From Winogradskyella sp. PG-2 (lineage in GTDB: Bacteria > Bacteroidota > Bacteroidia > Flavobacteriales > Flavobacteriaceae): DNA of 64,000 nt. The stretch lies in assembly GCF_000828715.1 (NCBI RefSeq), contig NZ_AP014583.1:2168001-2232000 (forward strand), given 5' to 3'. Both the position numbers and the translations under genes were made by a program. Numbering within the stretch: position 1 is the stretch's first letter; every line of letters begins with the position of its first letter. Positions 18,461-27,281 of the stretch are shown one piece after another. Under the pieces are notes generated by a model. The model ran no database searches. It saw nothing but the letters and a program-made list of their open reading frames with translations, and was not told the origin of the DNA.

Positions 18461-19015
18461 GTGTTGAAAACGGATTTATCAACATATAATAACGATTGGT
18501 ATCAACCAGGATCTAAGGTAAAACGTTTGCTTTGGTATATGGTTAGTATTATTTTTTTTGAAAGTGCTTGGAATGTATCATCGGCTTTAAAAGTCTTTTG
18601 GCTTAGACGATTTGGGGCAACATTAGGCAAGGGAGTCGTAATAAAACCAAAAGTGACGATAAAATATCCTTGGAAACTTAAAATTGGTAATCACTGTTGG
18701 ATTGGAGAAAAGGCTTGGATAGATAATTTAGATCAAGTAACTCTAGAAGATCATGTTTGTATATCTCAAGGTGCATTACTACTTTGTGGTAACCATAATT
18801 ATAAAACGACTAGCTTTGATTTAATTGTTGCGCCGATTATTCTCAGAGAAGGGAGTTGGGTTGGTGCTAAAGCCTCCGTGGCGCCAGGTGTAAGGTTACA
18901 CTCTCATGCTGTTTTAACCATGGGTTCAGTTGCAACAAAAGATTTAGAGGCTTATGGTATTTATAGCGGCAATCCGGCCAAAAAAATAAAAATGCGAACC
19001 TTTACCTCATATTAA
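18461..19015 (+). CDS. WcaF-like hexapeptide acetyltransferase
   Basis: This 184-residue acetyltransferase resembles the colanic acid WcaF family. An N-terminal helical part (WYQPGSKVKRLLWYMVS) precedes left-handed beta-helix repeats (IGNHCWIGEKAWIDNLDQV). CGNHNYKTTSFDL contains the likely catalytic His, and the end is YGIYSGNPAKKIK. The start is GTG at 18461, with TTG at 18464 also possible; an AAGGA element lies just upstream. It starts 6 bases after the UDP-xylose synthase gene. It probably O-acetylates the exopolysaccharide. Confidence 0.82.
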   Translation: MLKTDLSTYNNDWYQPGSKVKRLLWYMVSIIFFESAWNVSSALKVFWLRRFGATLGKGVVIKPKVTIKYPWKLKIGNHCWIGEKAWIDNLDQVTLEDHVCISQGALLLCGNHNYKTTSFDLIVAPIILREGSWVGAKASVAPGVRLHSHAVLTMGSVATKDLEAYGIYSGNPAKKIKMRTFTSY

Positions 19016-19020
19016 TCCTA

Positions 19021-19776
19021 ATGAAAGTTTCAATTATTACAGCAACTTATAATAGTGAAGAGACCATAAAGGATTGTATGAATTCGGTTCTTAATCAAAC
19101 CCATGATGATATTGAGTACATTATCATGGACGGTGGATCCGAAGATAATACTGTCGCTATTATAGAAAAAGCAGCAAAAACAAATCCATCTATTTTTTTT
19201 AAATCTGAACCAGATAAAGGAATCTACGACGCACTTAATAAAGGAATCGCGTGGGCACAAGGCGAAGTGATTGGATTTGTGCATTCCGATGATTTTCTCG
19301 CCAATAATGATATTATAAAAGATATTGTTGAAACGTTTAACAAAGAAAATTCAAACGGTGTTTATGGAAATTTACACTATGTGGCTTTTTATAATACTGA
19401 TAAAATCATAAGAAATTGGGTAAGTAAGCCCTACAATAAAAAATTGTTAAAGAAGGGCTGGATGCCAGCACATCCCACTTTATTCCTCAAAAAAGAAATA
19501 TACGATACTTATGGTTTATTTAATATGAGCTATAAAATTGCAGCTGATTACGATTTTATACTCCGTGTTTTTCAGCAAAAGGATTTAAAATTTTCGTATA
19601 TAGATAAAACTATTATTAAAATGCGTGTTGGTGGCGCTAGTAATGGTAGTTTTAAAAATATTGTCCAAAAAACTAAAGAAGATTTAAAAGCTATAAAGGA
19701 AAATAACGTTGGAGGTTTTGGTACAATTATATTAAAAAACATTACTAAGATTAAACAATTTATACCGAAGAACTGA
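19021..19776 (+). CDS. Glycosyltransferase family 2 (WcaA-like)
   Basis: The 251-residue GT2 enzyme begins KVSIITATYNSEETIKDCMN, then has YIIMDGGSEDNT (residues 37-48) and a metal site in HSDDFL near residue 90. The C-terminal KAWMPAHPTLFLK-like region (here GWMPAHPTLFLKKEIY) and ADYDFILRVF are shared with colanic-acid WcaA/WcaE-type glycosyltransferases. It is the last glycosyltransferase of the run and ends 81 bases before the initiating phosphotransferase gene. The sugar is unknown. Confidence 0.86.
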   Translation: MKVSIITATYNSEETIKDCMNSVLNQTHDDIEYIIMDGGSEDNTVAIIEKAAKTNPSIFFKSEPDKGIYDALNKGIAWAQGEVIGFVHSDDFLANNDIIKDIVETFNKENSNGVYGNLHYVAFYNTDKIIRNWVSKPYNKKLLKKGWMPAHPTLFLKKEIYDTYGLFNMSYKIAADYDFILRVFQQKDLKFSYIDKTIIKMRVGGASNGSFKNIVQKTKEDLKAIKENNVGGFGTIILKNITKIKQFIPKN

Positions 19777-19857
19777 TGTCTTAATTATCTTAGCGATTAT
19801 ATAGCAATGTTTTGTTTTTATTTTAGATATTTGCGTTGAACTTGTTATGGTGGTAAT

Positions 19858-20958
19858 ATGATAAGAGAATTACTCGAAAACTTTAACCCTCAAGATTATG
19901 TAGGGATACTCGTATTAATTACTGTCTTTATAGCAATGATTGTCTCTATAGCCAGCTATCCAGCAATAATCAATGTAGCTACGGCTAAAAATTTAATGGA
20001 TGACTCTGATTCTAGGAGTAGCCACTCAGGAAAAGTCCCTAATTTAGGCGGTATAGGTATGTACATCGGTATTGTTATTGCAATAACAATAATTGGAGCA
20101 TTATTAGATACTAAGAGTCTATTACTAATACTTGGATGTATTACATTGCTATTCTTTTTAGGTTTAAAAGACGACATTCTTATACTTTCTCCTCGTAAAA
20201 AATTCACAGGTCAGCTTTTTACAGCATTGTTATTAATCATTTTTACTGATACGCGTATCTTAGGCTTATCAGGGATCTTAGATATAACTATAATGCCATA
20301 TTGGATTTCTGTAATTTTCACTTTATTTGTGTATTTACTAATAATCAACGCATATAATCTTATAGATGGCATTGATGGTTTGGCAGCAATGTTAGCTTTA
20401 ATGGCTAGTACTGCTTTTGGTTATCTTTTTTATAAAGATGGAGATATTAGCATGGTGGTTTTGGCAGCAGCAGTTATTGGTGTAATTATTCCCTTCTTAT
20501 TTCTCAATTTCTCTAAGCAAAATAAGATGTTTATGGGTGATACTGGGTCAATGATTTTAGGGTTTATAATAGCCGTCTTTGCTGTACGATTTATTGATAA
20601 TTCTGAAGGTGTAATTTCTAGTACATATCGTAAATCTTCCCCAATAATAGCATTATCAATATTATTTTTTCCATTGTTAGATACGCTTCGTATTTTTTTT
20701 ATCAGGTTAGTCGTTCATAAGACTAGTCCATTCGCAGCCGATAAAAATCATTTACATCATCGTTTTTTAAGTTTAGGCTTTTCCCATATTAAGACGACCA
20801 TAACTGTAGTTGGGTTAAATATTGTTCTTATATTATTGGCTTTGTATTGTAAAAATATGGAAATACATATGCAATTAATGATTTTACTCATTAGTGGAAC
20901 ATTAATTTATTCACTCTATTTTATCTACAATTGGATCAAAGAATTGCAGAAAGAATAA
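19858..20958 (+). CDS. Undecaprenyl-phosphate sugar-1-phosphate transferase (WecA/TagO-like)
   Basis: This 366-residue polytopic membrane enzyme belongs to the WecA/MraY/TagO family. It transfers a HexNAc-1-phosphate from a UDP-sugar to undecaprenyl phosphate, starting lipid-linked glycan synthesis. Visible motifs are PNLGG (residues 61-65), GLKDD (102-106), NAYNLIDGIDG (164-174), NFSKQNKMFMGDTGS (217-231) and the KNHLHHRF cytoplasmic His box. About ten hydrophobic segments are apparent. It lies between the glycosyltransferase run and the wza-wzc pair, which suits the initiating enzyme of this pathway. Confidence 0.9.
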   Translation: MIRELLENFNPQDYVGILVLITVFIAMIVSIASYPAIINVATAKNLMDDSDSRSSHSGKVPNLGGIGMYIGIVIAITIIGALLDTKSLLLILGCITLLFFLGLKDDILILSPRKKFTGQLFTALLLIIFTDTRILGLSGILDITIMPYWISVIFTLFVYLLIINAYNLIDGIDGLAAMLALMASTAFGYLFYKDGDISMVVLAAAVIGVIIPFLFLNFSKQNKMFMGDTGSMILGFIIAVFAVRFIDNSEGVISSTYRKSSPIIALSILFFPLLDTLRIFFIRLVVHKTSPFAADKNHLHHRFLSLGFSHIKTTITVVGLNIVLILLALYCKNMEIHMQLMILLISGTLIYSLYFIYNWIKELQKE

Positions 20959-20998
20959 TCTTGTCAGATAAATAAATTATAGCCAAGTAGACTATTGC

Positions 20999-21029
20999 TT
21001 TGTCAGTAGTTTATTTGCTCTTATATTTG
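20999..21029 (+). promoter_or_regulatory. Bacteroidota promoter upstream of wza-wzc
   Basis: TTTG at 20999-21002 is followed after 19 bases by TATATTTG at 21022-21029. This is a full match to the Bacteroidota -33/-7 consensus TTTG-N19-TAnnTTTG. The start codon of the export lipoprotein gene lies 22 bases downstream of the -7 element. Confidence 0.72.
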
Positions 21030-21051
21030 CGGCGATACTAAATCTTTTAAC

Positions 21052-21810
21052 ATGATTAAAAAATTTATATATTTTTTTTATATAGTTATGGTTTTTTCTT
21101 GCGCGAGCAAAAAAGAAATTTTGTATTTACAAGATATAGAACAATTTTCAAATAAAGATATTATATATTCTAATGCAGTCATTCAGCCTAATGATGTATT
21201 GAGTATAACGGTAGGAGCTTTGATACCAGAATCAGCAATTCCTTACAATAAAGTGAATAATAATAGTGGAGGAGCAAGTGTGGAGTTAATGCAATTACAA
21301 GGTTATTTAGTCTCGGAAAATTTAACGATTAACTTCCCTGTATTAGGTAGGCTATCAGTTGCTAATAAAACTACACAAGAGTTTGCTGACTATTTAAAAA
21401 AGAGTTTAGAGGAAGGTGGACATATAAAAAATCCAGATATAGACGTTCGTTTAATTAATGCTAAAGTTACAGTTTTGGGGCAGGTTAACCAACCAGGAAC
21501 ATTTAACTTTACCGAACAAAATATTACATTATTACAGGCAATAGGTTATGCAGGTGATTTAACAATTAATGGTAAGCGAGATGATATTATTTTAATGCGA
21601 GAAGAAAAAGGTGTTCGTCAAATAACACATATAGATTTAACTTCGGCAGATTGGTTAAACGGCCCATATAATTTCATAAAGCCTAATGATGTCATTGTGG
21701 TAAATCCTAACAATCCAAAAGTGAAAAGCGCAGGGTTTGTAGGTAATGTCGGAACTTTAATTTCTGTAGTTTCCATTCTGTTCTCGACCATCGTATTAAT
21801 AACAAGGTAA
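21052..21810 (+). CDS. wza: Polysaccharide export lipoprotein (Wza-like)
   Basis: This 252-residue outer-membrane polysaccharide export protein has a lipoprotein signal (VMVFSCASKKE, lipobox Cys at residue 17), so it is anchored in the outer membrane. The export domain is visible at IQPNDVLSITVG (residues 44-55), and an SLBB-type segment at VTVLGQVNQPGTFNF near residue 140. A C-terminal hydrophobic helix (GTLISVVSILFSTIVLI) would cross a membrane, as in Wza. It has its own promoter and ends 3 bases before the Wzc-type gene, with which it should form the export channel. Confidence 0.87.
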   Translation: MIKKFIYFFYIVMVFSCASKKEILYLQDIEQFSNKDIIYSNAVIQPNDVLSITVGALIPESAIPYNKVNNNSGGASVELMQLQGYLVSENLTINFPVLGRLSVANKTTQEFADYLKKSLEEGGHIKNPDIDVRLINAKVTVLGQVNQPGTFNFTEQNITLLQAIGYAGDLTINGKRDDIILMREEKGVRQITHIDLTSADWLNGPYNFIKPNDVIVVNPNNPKVKSAGFVGNVGTLISVVSILFSTIVLITR

Positions 21811-21812
21811 AT

Positions 21813-24155
21813 ATGAGCGGTATTAAAGAATCAACAGCGATAAAAACCACAGATCAAGGGGAGTTCATTAAAAAGGAAATAAGAAAGTACTTAAGGTATT
21901 GGATTTGGTTTGTTTTTGGCCTAATATTATCTTACAGTGTCGCTTTTTTATATTTAAGGTATACACCAAAGGTATATAAATCTAGTGCTAAGATTAAAAT
22001 TTTAAATAAAACAAAAGGTCTAGAGATGCCTTCTTCAGCATTTGTTTTTAATCGTTCTAATATTAACTTAGAAAATGAAATTGAAATTTTAAAATCTTAC
22101 CGTATTATCGAACAAGTAGTTAAACGAATCGATTTAACACAGAGGTTTTATGAAGAAGGTAATGTGTTAACTACAGAGATTGATCGTTTACCTTTTCAGT
22201 TCCTAAGAAAAATTGATAATGATAGTGTAAGAGGAAGCTCTTCTTATAACATTAGCATTACACCTGATGCTTTTGAGATTACTGTGGGTAATAAAACAGA
22301 TCTTTTAGTATTTACTGATTTTGATACAACAAAAACTACGCACAATCTCCCATTTGAATTAAGCTTAAATAATAAATCAAAAATTTCAGATTTACAAGGA
22401 AAAACTTATATAGTAAAGTTTGCATCTGCAAGTGCAGTGACTAAGAGTTTAAAGGGGGGTGTTACTATTAATATGGTGGGTAAAGGTAGTGATTTACTAC
22501 AATTAAATTATAGTAGCCAAAGTATTGGTAAGAATGAAAGAATCTTAAACACGTTGATTGATGTTTTTAATGAAGACGGTATAAATGACAGACAAGAAAT
22601 TTCTCGTAGAACCATTGACTTTATAGAAGAACGTTTTCTATTGTTAGCTGAAGAATTAGATTCAATTGAGATTGGAATTAAAGATTTTAAACAAAAGAAT
22701 AATTTAATTACTGTTGAGTCTGATGCAGAATTAGGTTTGTCACAACGAACTCAATCTGAGGAAGAATTGTTCGATGTTGAAGGTCAATTAATGCTATCTG
22801 ATTTATTAAAAGAAACTTTAAGTGCCCCAAATAATACCAAGTCAGATTTATTACCAGCAAATATTGGGCTTTCAAATACAAGTATTAATGGCTTAGTTAG
22901 TAACTATAATTCCCTTGTTTTTGAACGTGATAATTTAGCAACAAGTGCTGGTAATAATAATCCAAGCGTTATTATATTAAATGAAAGGCTATCAGATTTA
23001 AAATCTAATATTAATACATCTATAGCATCTTATAAAACCCAGCTTGAGGCATCTAAACAGCAATTGATTCGTAAAAATCGTAAGTTCTCATCTCAAGTTT
23101 ATAGCTTGCCAGCTAAAGAAAAAACAATTCTCGAAATTAAAAGACAACAAGAAATTAAGCAAAGTTTATATCTTTTTTTACTTCAAAAAAGAGAAGAAGC
23201 GGCGATTAATTTAGCAATTACGGAGCCTTCTATTAAAGTTGTTGAATACGCTATCTCTGGTGGTAATCCAATTTCACCTAATTCTAGAAGTACATATTTA
23301 TTGGCTCTTGTGGCTGGTTTACTTATTCCTTTTGGAATAATTTATGCACTGTTGCTTTTAGATACTAAGGTAAAAGGGCGTGAAGATGTTGCTCAAATTA
23401 GTTCTAAAGTCCCTATAGTAGGTGAAATTCCTAAAGTAAAATCCGACAATCTTATATTTAAAGATCCTGAGGATAAATCTGTATTATCAGAAGCATTTCG
23501 AATTTTAAGCTCTAATGTTAATTATATTTTACCAGTTAAAGAAGGTGATAAGGGAAAAGTGATTTACTGCACTTCTACAATAAAAGGGGAGGGAAAGACC
23601 TATATAAGTATTAACCTGTCTTTAGCATTATCTAGTATTAATAGGAAGGTGTTGCTAATTGGAGCGGATTTAAGAAATCCTCAAATTCATTCACACATTA
23701 AACAAGACAAACATAAGCCTGGATTATCTAATTACTTGCACGATGTTAATTATGACTGGAAAGATGCGTTGATTCAGGGTTTTGATAAACATAGTAATCA
23801 CGATATTATTTTATCTGGAAGTATTCCTCCAAATCCTGCACAACTTTTAACAAATGGTCGTTTTAAGAAGTTAATAGAAGAGGCTAAAGACGTATACGAT
23901 TATATTATTGTTGATACAGCTCCTACCATACTCGTAACAGATACGATGCTGATATCACAATTTGTAGATGCAACTATTTATTTAGTAAGAGCCAATTATA
24001 CTGAGAAGAATTTATTGAATTTTTCTAAGGATTTACTCGAATCTGGTAAGTTGAAAAATATAGCTTATGTACTTAATGGTGTAGAGACTAATAAATCATA
24101 TGGTTACGGTTATAACTATGGTTATAACTATGGTTATGGATCTAAATCTAAATAA
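21813..24155 (+). CDS. wzc: Wzc-type chain-length regulator and BY-kinase
   Basis: The 780-residue protein fuses an N-terminal Wzz domain with a C-terminal bacterial tyrosine kinase. A membrane segment near residues 30-50 (WIWFVFGLILSYSVAF) and another near residues 490-515 flank a periplasmic coiled-coil-rich region. The kinase has a Walker A (IKGEGKTYISINLS), Walker A' (VLLIGADLRNPQ) and Walker B (YIIVDTAP). The C-terminal tail is a Tyr-Gly repeat containing the autophosphorylated tyrosines expected of BY-kinases. No companion tyrosine phosphatase gene is in the window. It controls chain length and export together with Wza. Confidence 0.9.
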   Translation: MSGIKESTAIKTTDQGEFIKKEIRKYLRYWIWFVFGLILSYSVAFLYLRYTPKVYKSSAKIKILNKTKGLEMPSSAFVFNRSNINLENEIEILKSYRIIEQVVKRIDLTQRFYEEGNVLTTEIDRLPFQFLRKIDNDSVRGSSSYNISITPDAFEITVGNKTDLLVFTDFDTTKTTHNLPFELSLNNKSKISDLQGKTYIVKFASASAVTKSLKGGVTINMVGKGSDLLQLNYSSQSIGKNERILNTLIDVFNEDGINDRQEISRRTIDFIEERFLLLAEELDSIEIGIKDFKQKNNLITVESDAELGLSQRTQSEEELFDVEGQLMLSDLLKETLSAPNNTKSDLLPANIGLSNTSINGLVSNYNSLVFERDNLATSAGNNNPSVIILNERLSDLKSNINTSIASYKTQLEASKQQLIRKNRKFSSQVYSLPAKEKTILEIKRQQEIKQSLYLFLLQKREEAAINLAITEPSIKVVEYAISGGNPISPNSRSTYLLALVAGLLIPFGIIYALLLLDTKVKGREDVAQISSKVPIVGEIPKVKSDNLIFKDPEDKSVLSEAFRILSSNVNYILPVKEGDKGKVIYCTSTIKGEGKTYISINLSLALSSINRKVLLIGADLRNPQIHSHIKQDKHKPGLSNYLHDVNYDWKDALIQGFDKHSNHDIILSGSIPPNPAQLLTNGRFKKLIEEAKDVYDYIIVDTAPTILVTDTMLISQFVDATIYLVRANYTEKNLLNFSKDLLESGKLKNIAYVLNGVETNKSYGYGYNYGYNYGYGSKSK

Positions 24156-24159
24156 TTAG

Positions 24160-24825
24160 TTACTTATCATTAGCAATAGACTTTAAATTCTTAATTGTTG
24201 TTGTAGGATTAACACTTTTAAACACATGACTACCTGCGACAAAAGTATCTGCACCAGCTTCTACAAGCGCTTTAATATTTCTATCAGTAACACCGCCATC
24301 AATTTCAATCCGTGTGTTTAAATCCTGTTCTCTAATCATTTGGCGAAGTCGTTTTACACGCTTGTATGTAATGTTTTCAAACTTTTGACCTCCGAAACCT
24401 GGATTGATTGACATTAATAATATCATAAAACATTCTGGTAGAATGTCTTCTAAAACAGTTAGAGGAGTAGTTATATTAAGTACAACACCTGCTTTACAAC
24501 CTGCATCTTTAATTTGTCTTAAAGTTCTATGCAGATGAACTGTAGATTCGTAATGTACGGTGATGATATCAGCACCAACCTTAGCAAATTCTTCAATATA
24601 ACGTTCTGGTTTTTCTATCATTAAGTGAACGTCTAATGGCTTAGTAGCATGTTTTTTGATTGCCGCTATAACTGGCATTCCATAAGAGATGTTAGGTACA
24701 AAATGTCCATCCATAACATCAATATGAAACCAGTCCGCCTCACTATTATTTACCATTTCTGTATCACGTTGAAGGTTGCCAAAATCGGCAGCAAGCATTG
24801 AAGGAGCAATTAATTTTGAAGCCAT
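24160..24825 (-). CDS. rpe: Ribulose-phosphate 3-epimerase
   Basis: This 221-residue TIM-barrel enzyme interconverts ribulose 5-phosphate and xylulose 5-phosphate in the pentose phosphate pathway. Family landmarks are APSMLAADFGNL near residues 7-18, the metal site WFHIDVMDGHFVPNISYG, DVHLMIE, MSINPGFGGQKF near residue 138, and the C-terminal DGGV and ADTFVAGSHVFK phosphate-binding segments. Length is normal. It converges with the wzc gene with only 4 bases between them. Confidence 0.95.
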   Translation of the reverse strand: MASKLIAPSMLAADFGNLQRDTEMVNNSEADWFHIDVMDGHFVPNISYGMPVIAAIKKHATKPLDVHLMIEKPERYIEEFAKVGADIITVHYESTVHLHRTLRQIKDAGCKAGVVLNITTPLTVLEDILPECFMILLMSINPGFGGQKFENITYKRVKRLRQMIREQDLNTRIEIDGGVTDRNIKALVEAGADTFVAGSHVFKSVNPTTTIKNLKSIANDK

Positions 24826-24911
24826 TATATAGAAGTTCTGTTTGGTTTGGGTAAAGATAAATAAAAAATGAAGTTTCTTCTGTTTTGAGTTGATAGGATG
24901 TTATAAAAAGT

Positions 24912-24938
24912 GAACCCACGGTAATCAGCCGTGGGTTC
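24912..24938 (-). terminator. Rho-independent terminator downstream of rpoD
   Basis: A perfect 10-bp stem (GAACCCACGG/CCGTGGGTTC) with a 7-base loop is followed on the minus strand by a T-rich stretch. It lies about 170 bases after the rpoD stop and before rpe. A weaker + strand role is possible. Confidence 0.75.
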
Positions 24939-24957
24939 TTTCATCAATCAAAAAACG

Positions 24958-24980
24958 AACAGTTATGTTTTGTAACTGTT
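24958..24980 (-). terminator. Second hairpin between rpoD and rpe
   Basis: An 8-bp stem AACAGTTA/TAACTGTT with a 7-base loop is followed on the minus strand by CGTTTTTTG. It precedes the stronger hairpin at 24912-24938, so the two may act in tandem after rpoD. Confidence 0.5.
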
Positions 24981-25109
24981 GTTACCTTTATTAGATTAGT
25001 CATATAATATATAAATTCCTAACCCAATTATATTTTATAGTATTTAAATTAAAATCACTTCTCAAAAATAGTGAATTTTTATTTACTCGCAATAATTGAT
25101 GTTTTTGAG

Positions 25110-25973
25110 TTAACCTAAGTATGTTTTCAATATTTTACTTCTAGAGGTATGTTTTAACCTTCTAATCGCTTTTTCTTTAATTTGTCTTACACGTTCTCTA
25201 GTTAAATCAAATGTTTCACCAATTTCTTCTAAGGTCATCGGATGCTGGTTTCCTAACCCAAAATATAAACGTATAACATCTGCTTCACGTGGTGTAAGTG
25301 TTTCTAGAGCACGCTCTATTTCAGTTCGTAATGATTCGTGTAATAAATCTTTATCTGGGTTTGGAGACTCACCACTACGTAATACATCGTATAGGTTAGA
25401 ATCCTCACCTTCAACTAAAGGAGCATCCATACTTACATGCCGACCAGAATTTTTCATGGACTCCTTAACATCGTTAATAGTCATATCTAATTCTTTAGCA
25501 ATCTCTTCTGCAGATGGAGGACGCTCGTGACTTTGCTCCAAAAAAGCAAACGTCTTATTTATTTTATTTATTGAACCTATCTTGTTTAAAGGTAGACGCA
25601 CTATACGAGACTGTTCTGCCAATGCTTGTAAAATAGATTGTCTAATCCACCAAACAGCATAAGATATAAATTTAAAGCCACGTGTTTCATCAAAACGTTG
25701 AGCCGCTTTAATTAAACCTAAATTACCCTCATTGATTAAATCGGGTAATGTAAGCCCTTGATTTTGATACTGTTTAGCAACAGATACAACAAAACGTAGG
25801 TTAGCTTTTGTTAATTCTTCTAATGCACGTTGATCACCAGCTTTAATACGTTGGGCCAATTCAACCTCTTCGTCTGCTGTAATCAAATCTACCTTGCCAA
25901 TTTCTTGTAGGTATTTGTCCAAAGATGCAGTTTCCCTGTTGGTTACCTGCTTGGTAATTTTAAGCTGTCTCAT
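25110..25973 (-). CDS. rpoD: Primary sigma factor RpoD/SigA
   Basis: This 287-residue sigma-70 protein is of the short Bacteroidota type, which lacks the long N-terminal region 1.1 and non-conserved region of proteobacterial RpoD. Region 1.2 is [17 protein letters not shown]. Region 2 includes [18 protein letters not shown] and [15 protein letters not shown] (the -7 melting and recognition segment), and region 3 has [13 protein letters not shown]. Region 4 includes [15 protein letters not shown] and [19 protein letters not shown] (the helix-turn-helix reading the -33 box). It directs transcription from the TTTG/TAnnTTTG promoters seen in this window. Confidence 0.95.
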   Translation of the reverse strand: MRQLKITKQVTNRETASLDKYLQEIGKVDLITADEEVELAQRIKAGDQRALEELTKANLRFVVSVAKQYQNQGLTLPDLINEGNLGLIKAAQRFDETRGFKFISYAVWWIRQSILQALAEQSRIVRLPLNKIGSINKINKTFAFLEQSHERPPSAEEIAKELDMTINDVKESMKNSGRHVSMDAPLVEGEDSNLYDVLRSGESPNPDKDLLHESLRTEIERALETLTPREADVIRLYFGLGNQHPMTLEEIGETFDLTRERVRQIKEKAIRRLKHTSRSKILKTYLG

Positions 25974-26138
25974 TTAATTTTAAGATTTGTGGTATTTCAT
26001 ACAACACTACGTTGTTTTTATTATACGTACGAAATTGATGAAATGTTACACAATAATACAATATTTTTTAAAGTTAAAGCACTTTGTCGTAAAAAAAACA
26101 CATTTCGTCGATGTTTATTTGAACTATATTTGTTCTGA

Positions 26139-27140
26139 TTACTCAAAATCAAAAATGTCATTATCGAGTCGTATTCGAGTTTTAAGTTTATTTATTTTTT
26201 GATGCATACGGTTAAAAAATAGTGCTCTATCTTTTTCACCTGCATTAACCAAAAGTTTAGAAATGCTCATTTGTTTTTCAAAAAACTCAAACATAAGTTC
26301 ACATGTAGATTGATGTTCTATTTTGAAATAGCTAATTACAGTAAAAGGTGTGAAGAATACTTTCTGCATTGGTGTTTTCACCATAATGGTATTGCTCATG
26401 GTATGAATATCATTAACATATAGTTTATAAGTGGATTTGTTTTTAGATCCAATTAGGGATTGTTTAATAGCTTGCTCTTCTACATGTTTAATAACATCTT
26501 CAATATCGTCGCAAATAAGAAGTGCTAAATCTTTAGATAACATACCTGCTTCAAAATAATATAAAACTTGCTGAAGTGATCCATTAATAGTAGTGTTGTT
26601 CCAGATTTCAGTAATGTTAATATTCTTATATACTTCACCTAATTTAAACGCACTTTCTAATAAACTATTTGGAATAGTATTTACAAAATCATCAAAAGAT
26701 ACTTTTTTCTTGGTCATATTAGTGTCTACATCTTTTAACCATACATAAATTTTATAACGCGACAAGTACGAATCTTTAAGTGTATGAAAAAGAGGAATAT
26801 CTTTTGCCGAATAAATAATGGATGAATTTTTAAGTTTAGTTAAAGGGAACACACTATTGTATGATTGATTTAACCAGATTTCTAATCCTTTTTCATTATG
26901 AATTGGTGGAGATAAATCAGTTAATATGGTATTGGTATTTCCTACCTCAAATAGCTTGTTGAGCGATATCTTATAGTGTTTGGCAAGTTTCACACCTTCT
27001 TCTAGCGTTAAATTTGTCTTTAAATTAACTCTTCTATAAGCAGCATCATAGCCAATATCCAAAACTGTAGCAATTTCATCTACAAATGAGGAATTAGAAT
27101 TACTCTTTTCTTTTAAATGGGTTATAAAGATGTTTTGCAT
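26139..27140 (-). CDS. HTH-domain regulator (BetR-like, uncertain)
   Basis: The 333-residue protein has an N-terminal helix-turn-helix-like domain (FVDEIATVLDIGYDAAYRRV, residues 19-38), then LTLEEGVKLAKHYKISLNKLF. This resembles XRE/BetR-type DNA-binding domains found in Bacteroidota. The remaining 260 residues are mostly helical with no recognised enzyme motif and may sense a ligand or bring subunits together. It has no obvious operon partner: rpoD follows it on the same strand after 165 bases, and a broken lipoprotein gene lies divergently upstream. The regulator role is inferred from the N-terminal domain only. Confidence 0.55.
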   Translation of the reverse strand: MQNIFITHLKEKSNSNSSFVDEIATVLDIGYDAAYRRVNLKTNLTLEEGVKLAKHYKISLNKLFEVGNTNTILTDLSPPIHNEKGLEIWLNQSYNSVFPLTKLKNSSIIYSAKDIPLFHTLKDSYLSRYKIYVWLKDVDTNMTKKKVSFDDFVNTIPNSLLESAFKLGEVYKNINITEIWNNTTINGSLQQVLYYFEAGMLSKDLALLICDDIEDVIKHVEEQAIKQSLIGSKNKSTYKLYVNDIHTMSNTIMVKTPMQKVFFTPFTVISYFKIEHQSTCELMFEFFEKQMSISKLLVNAGEKDRALFFNRMHQKINKLKTRIRLDNDIFDFE

Positions 27141-27281
27141 TTTATGAGTTTTTTTAAGCTTAAAATAATAATTATTTGTAAAAATTACAAAAATTATAGT
27201 CTACAATCGATATTATCATTATAACACTATTAAATATCACAAGTAATTTAGAGTTTGTAAATCTATCTAAACTTTAAAAAA

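Noticed and set aside
19826..19833. TTTG-containing segment before the WecA-like gene as a promoter
   Set aside because: The -7 reads GATATTTG rather than TAnnTTTG, and no TTTG lies at the right distance.
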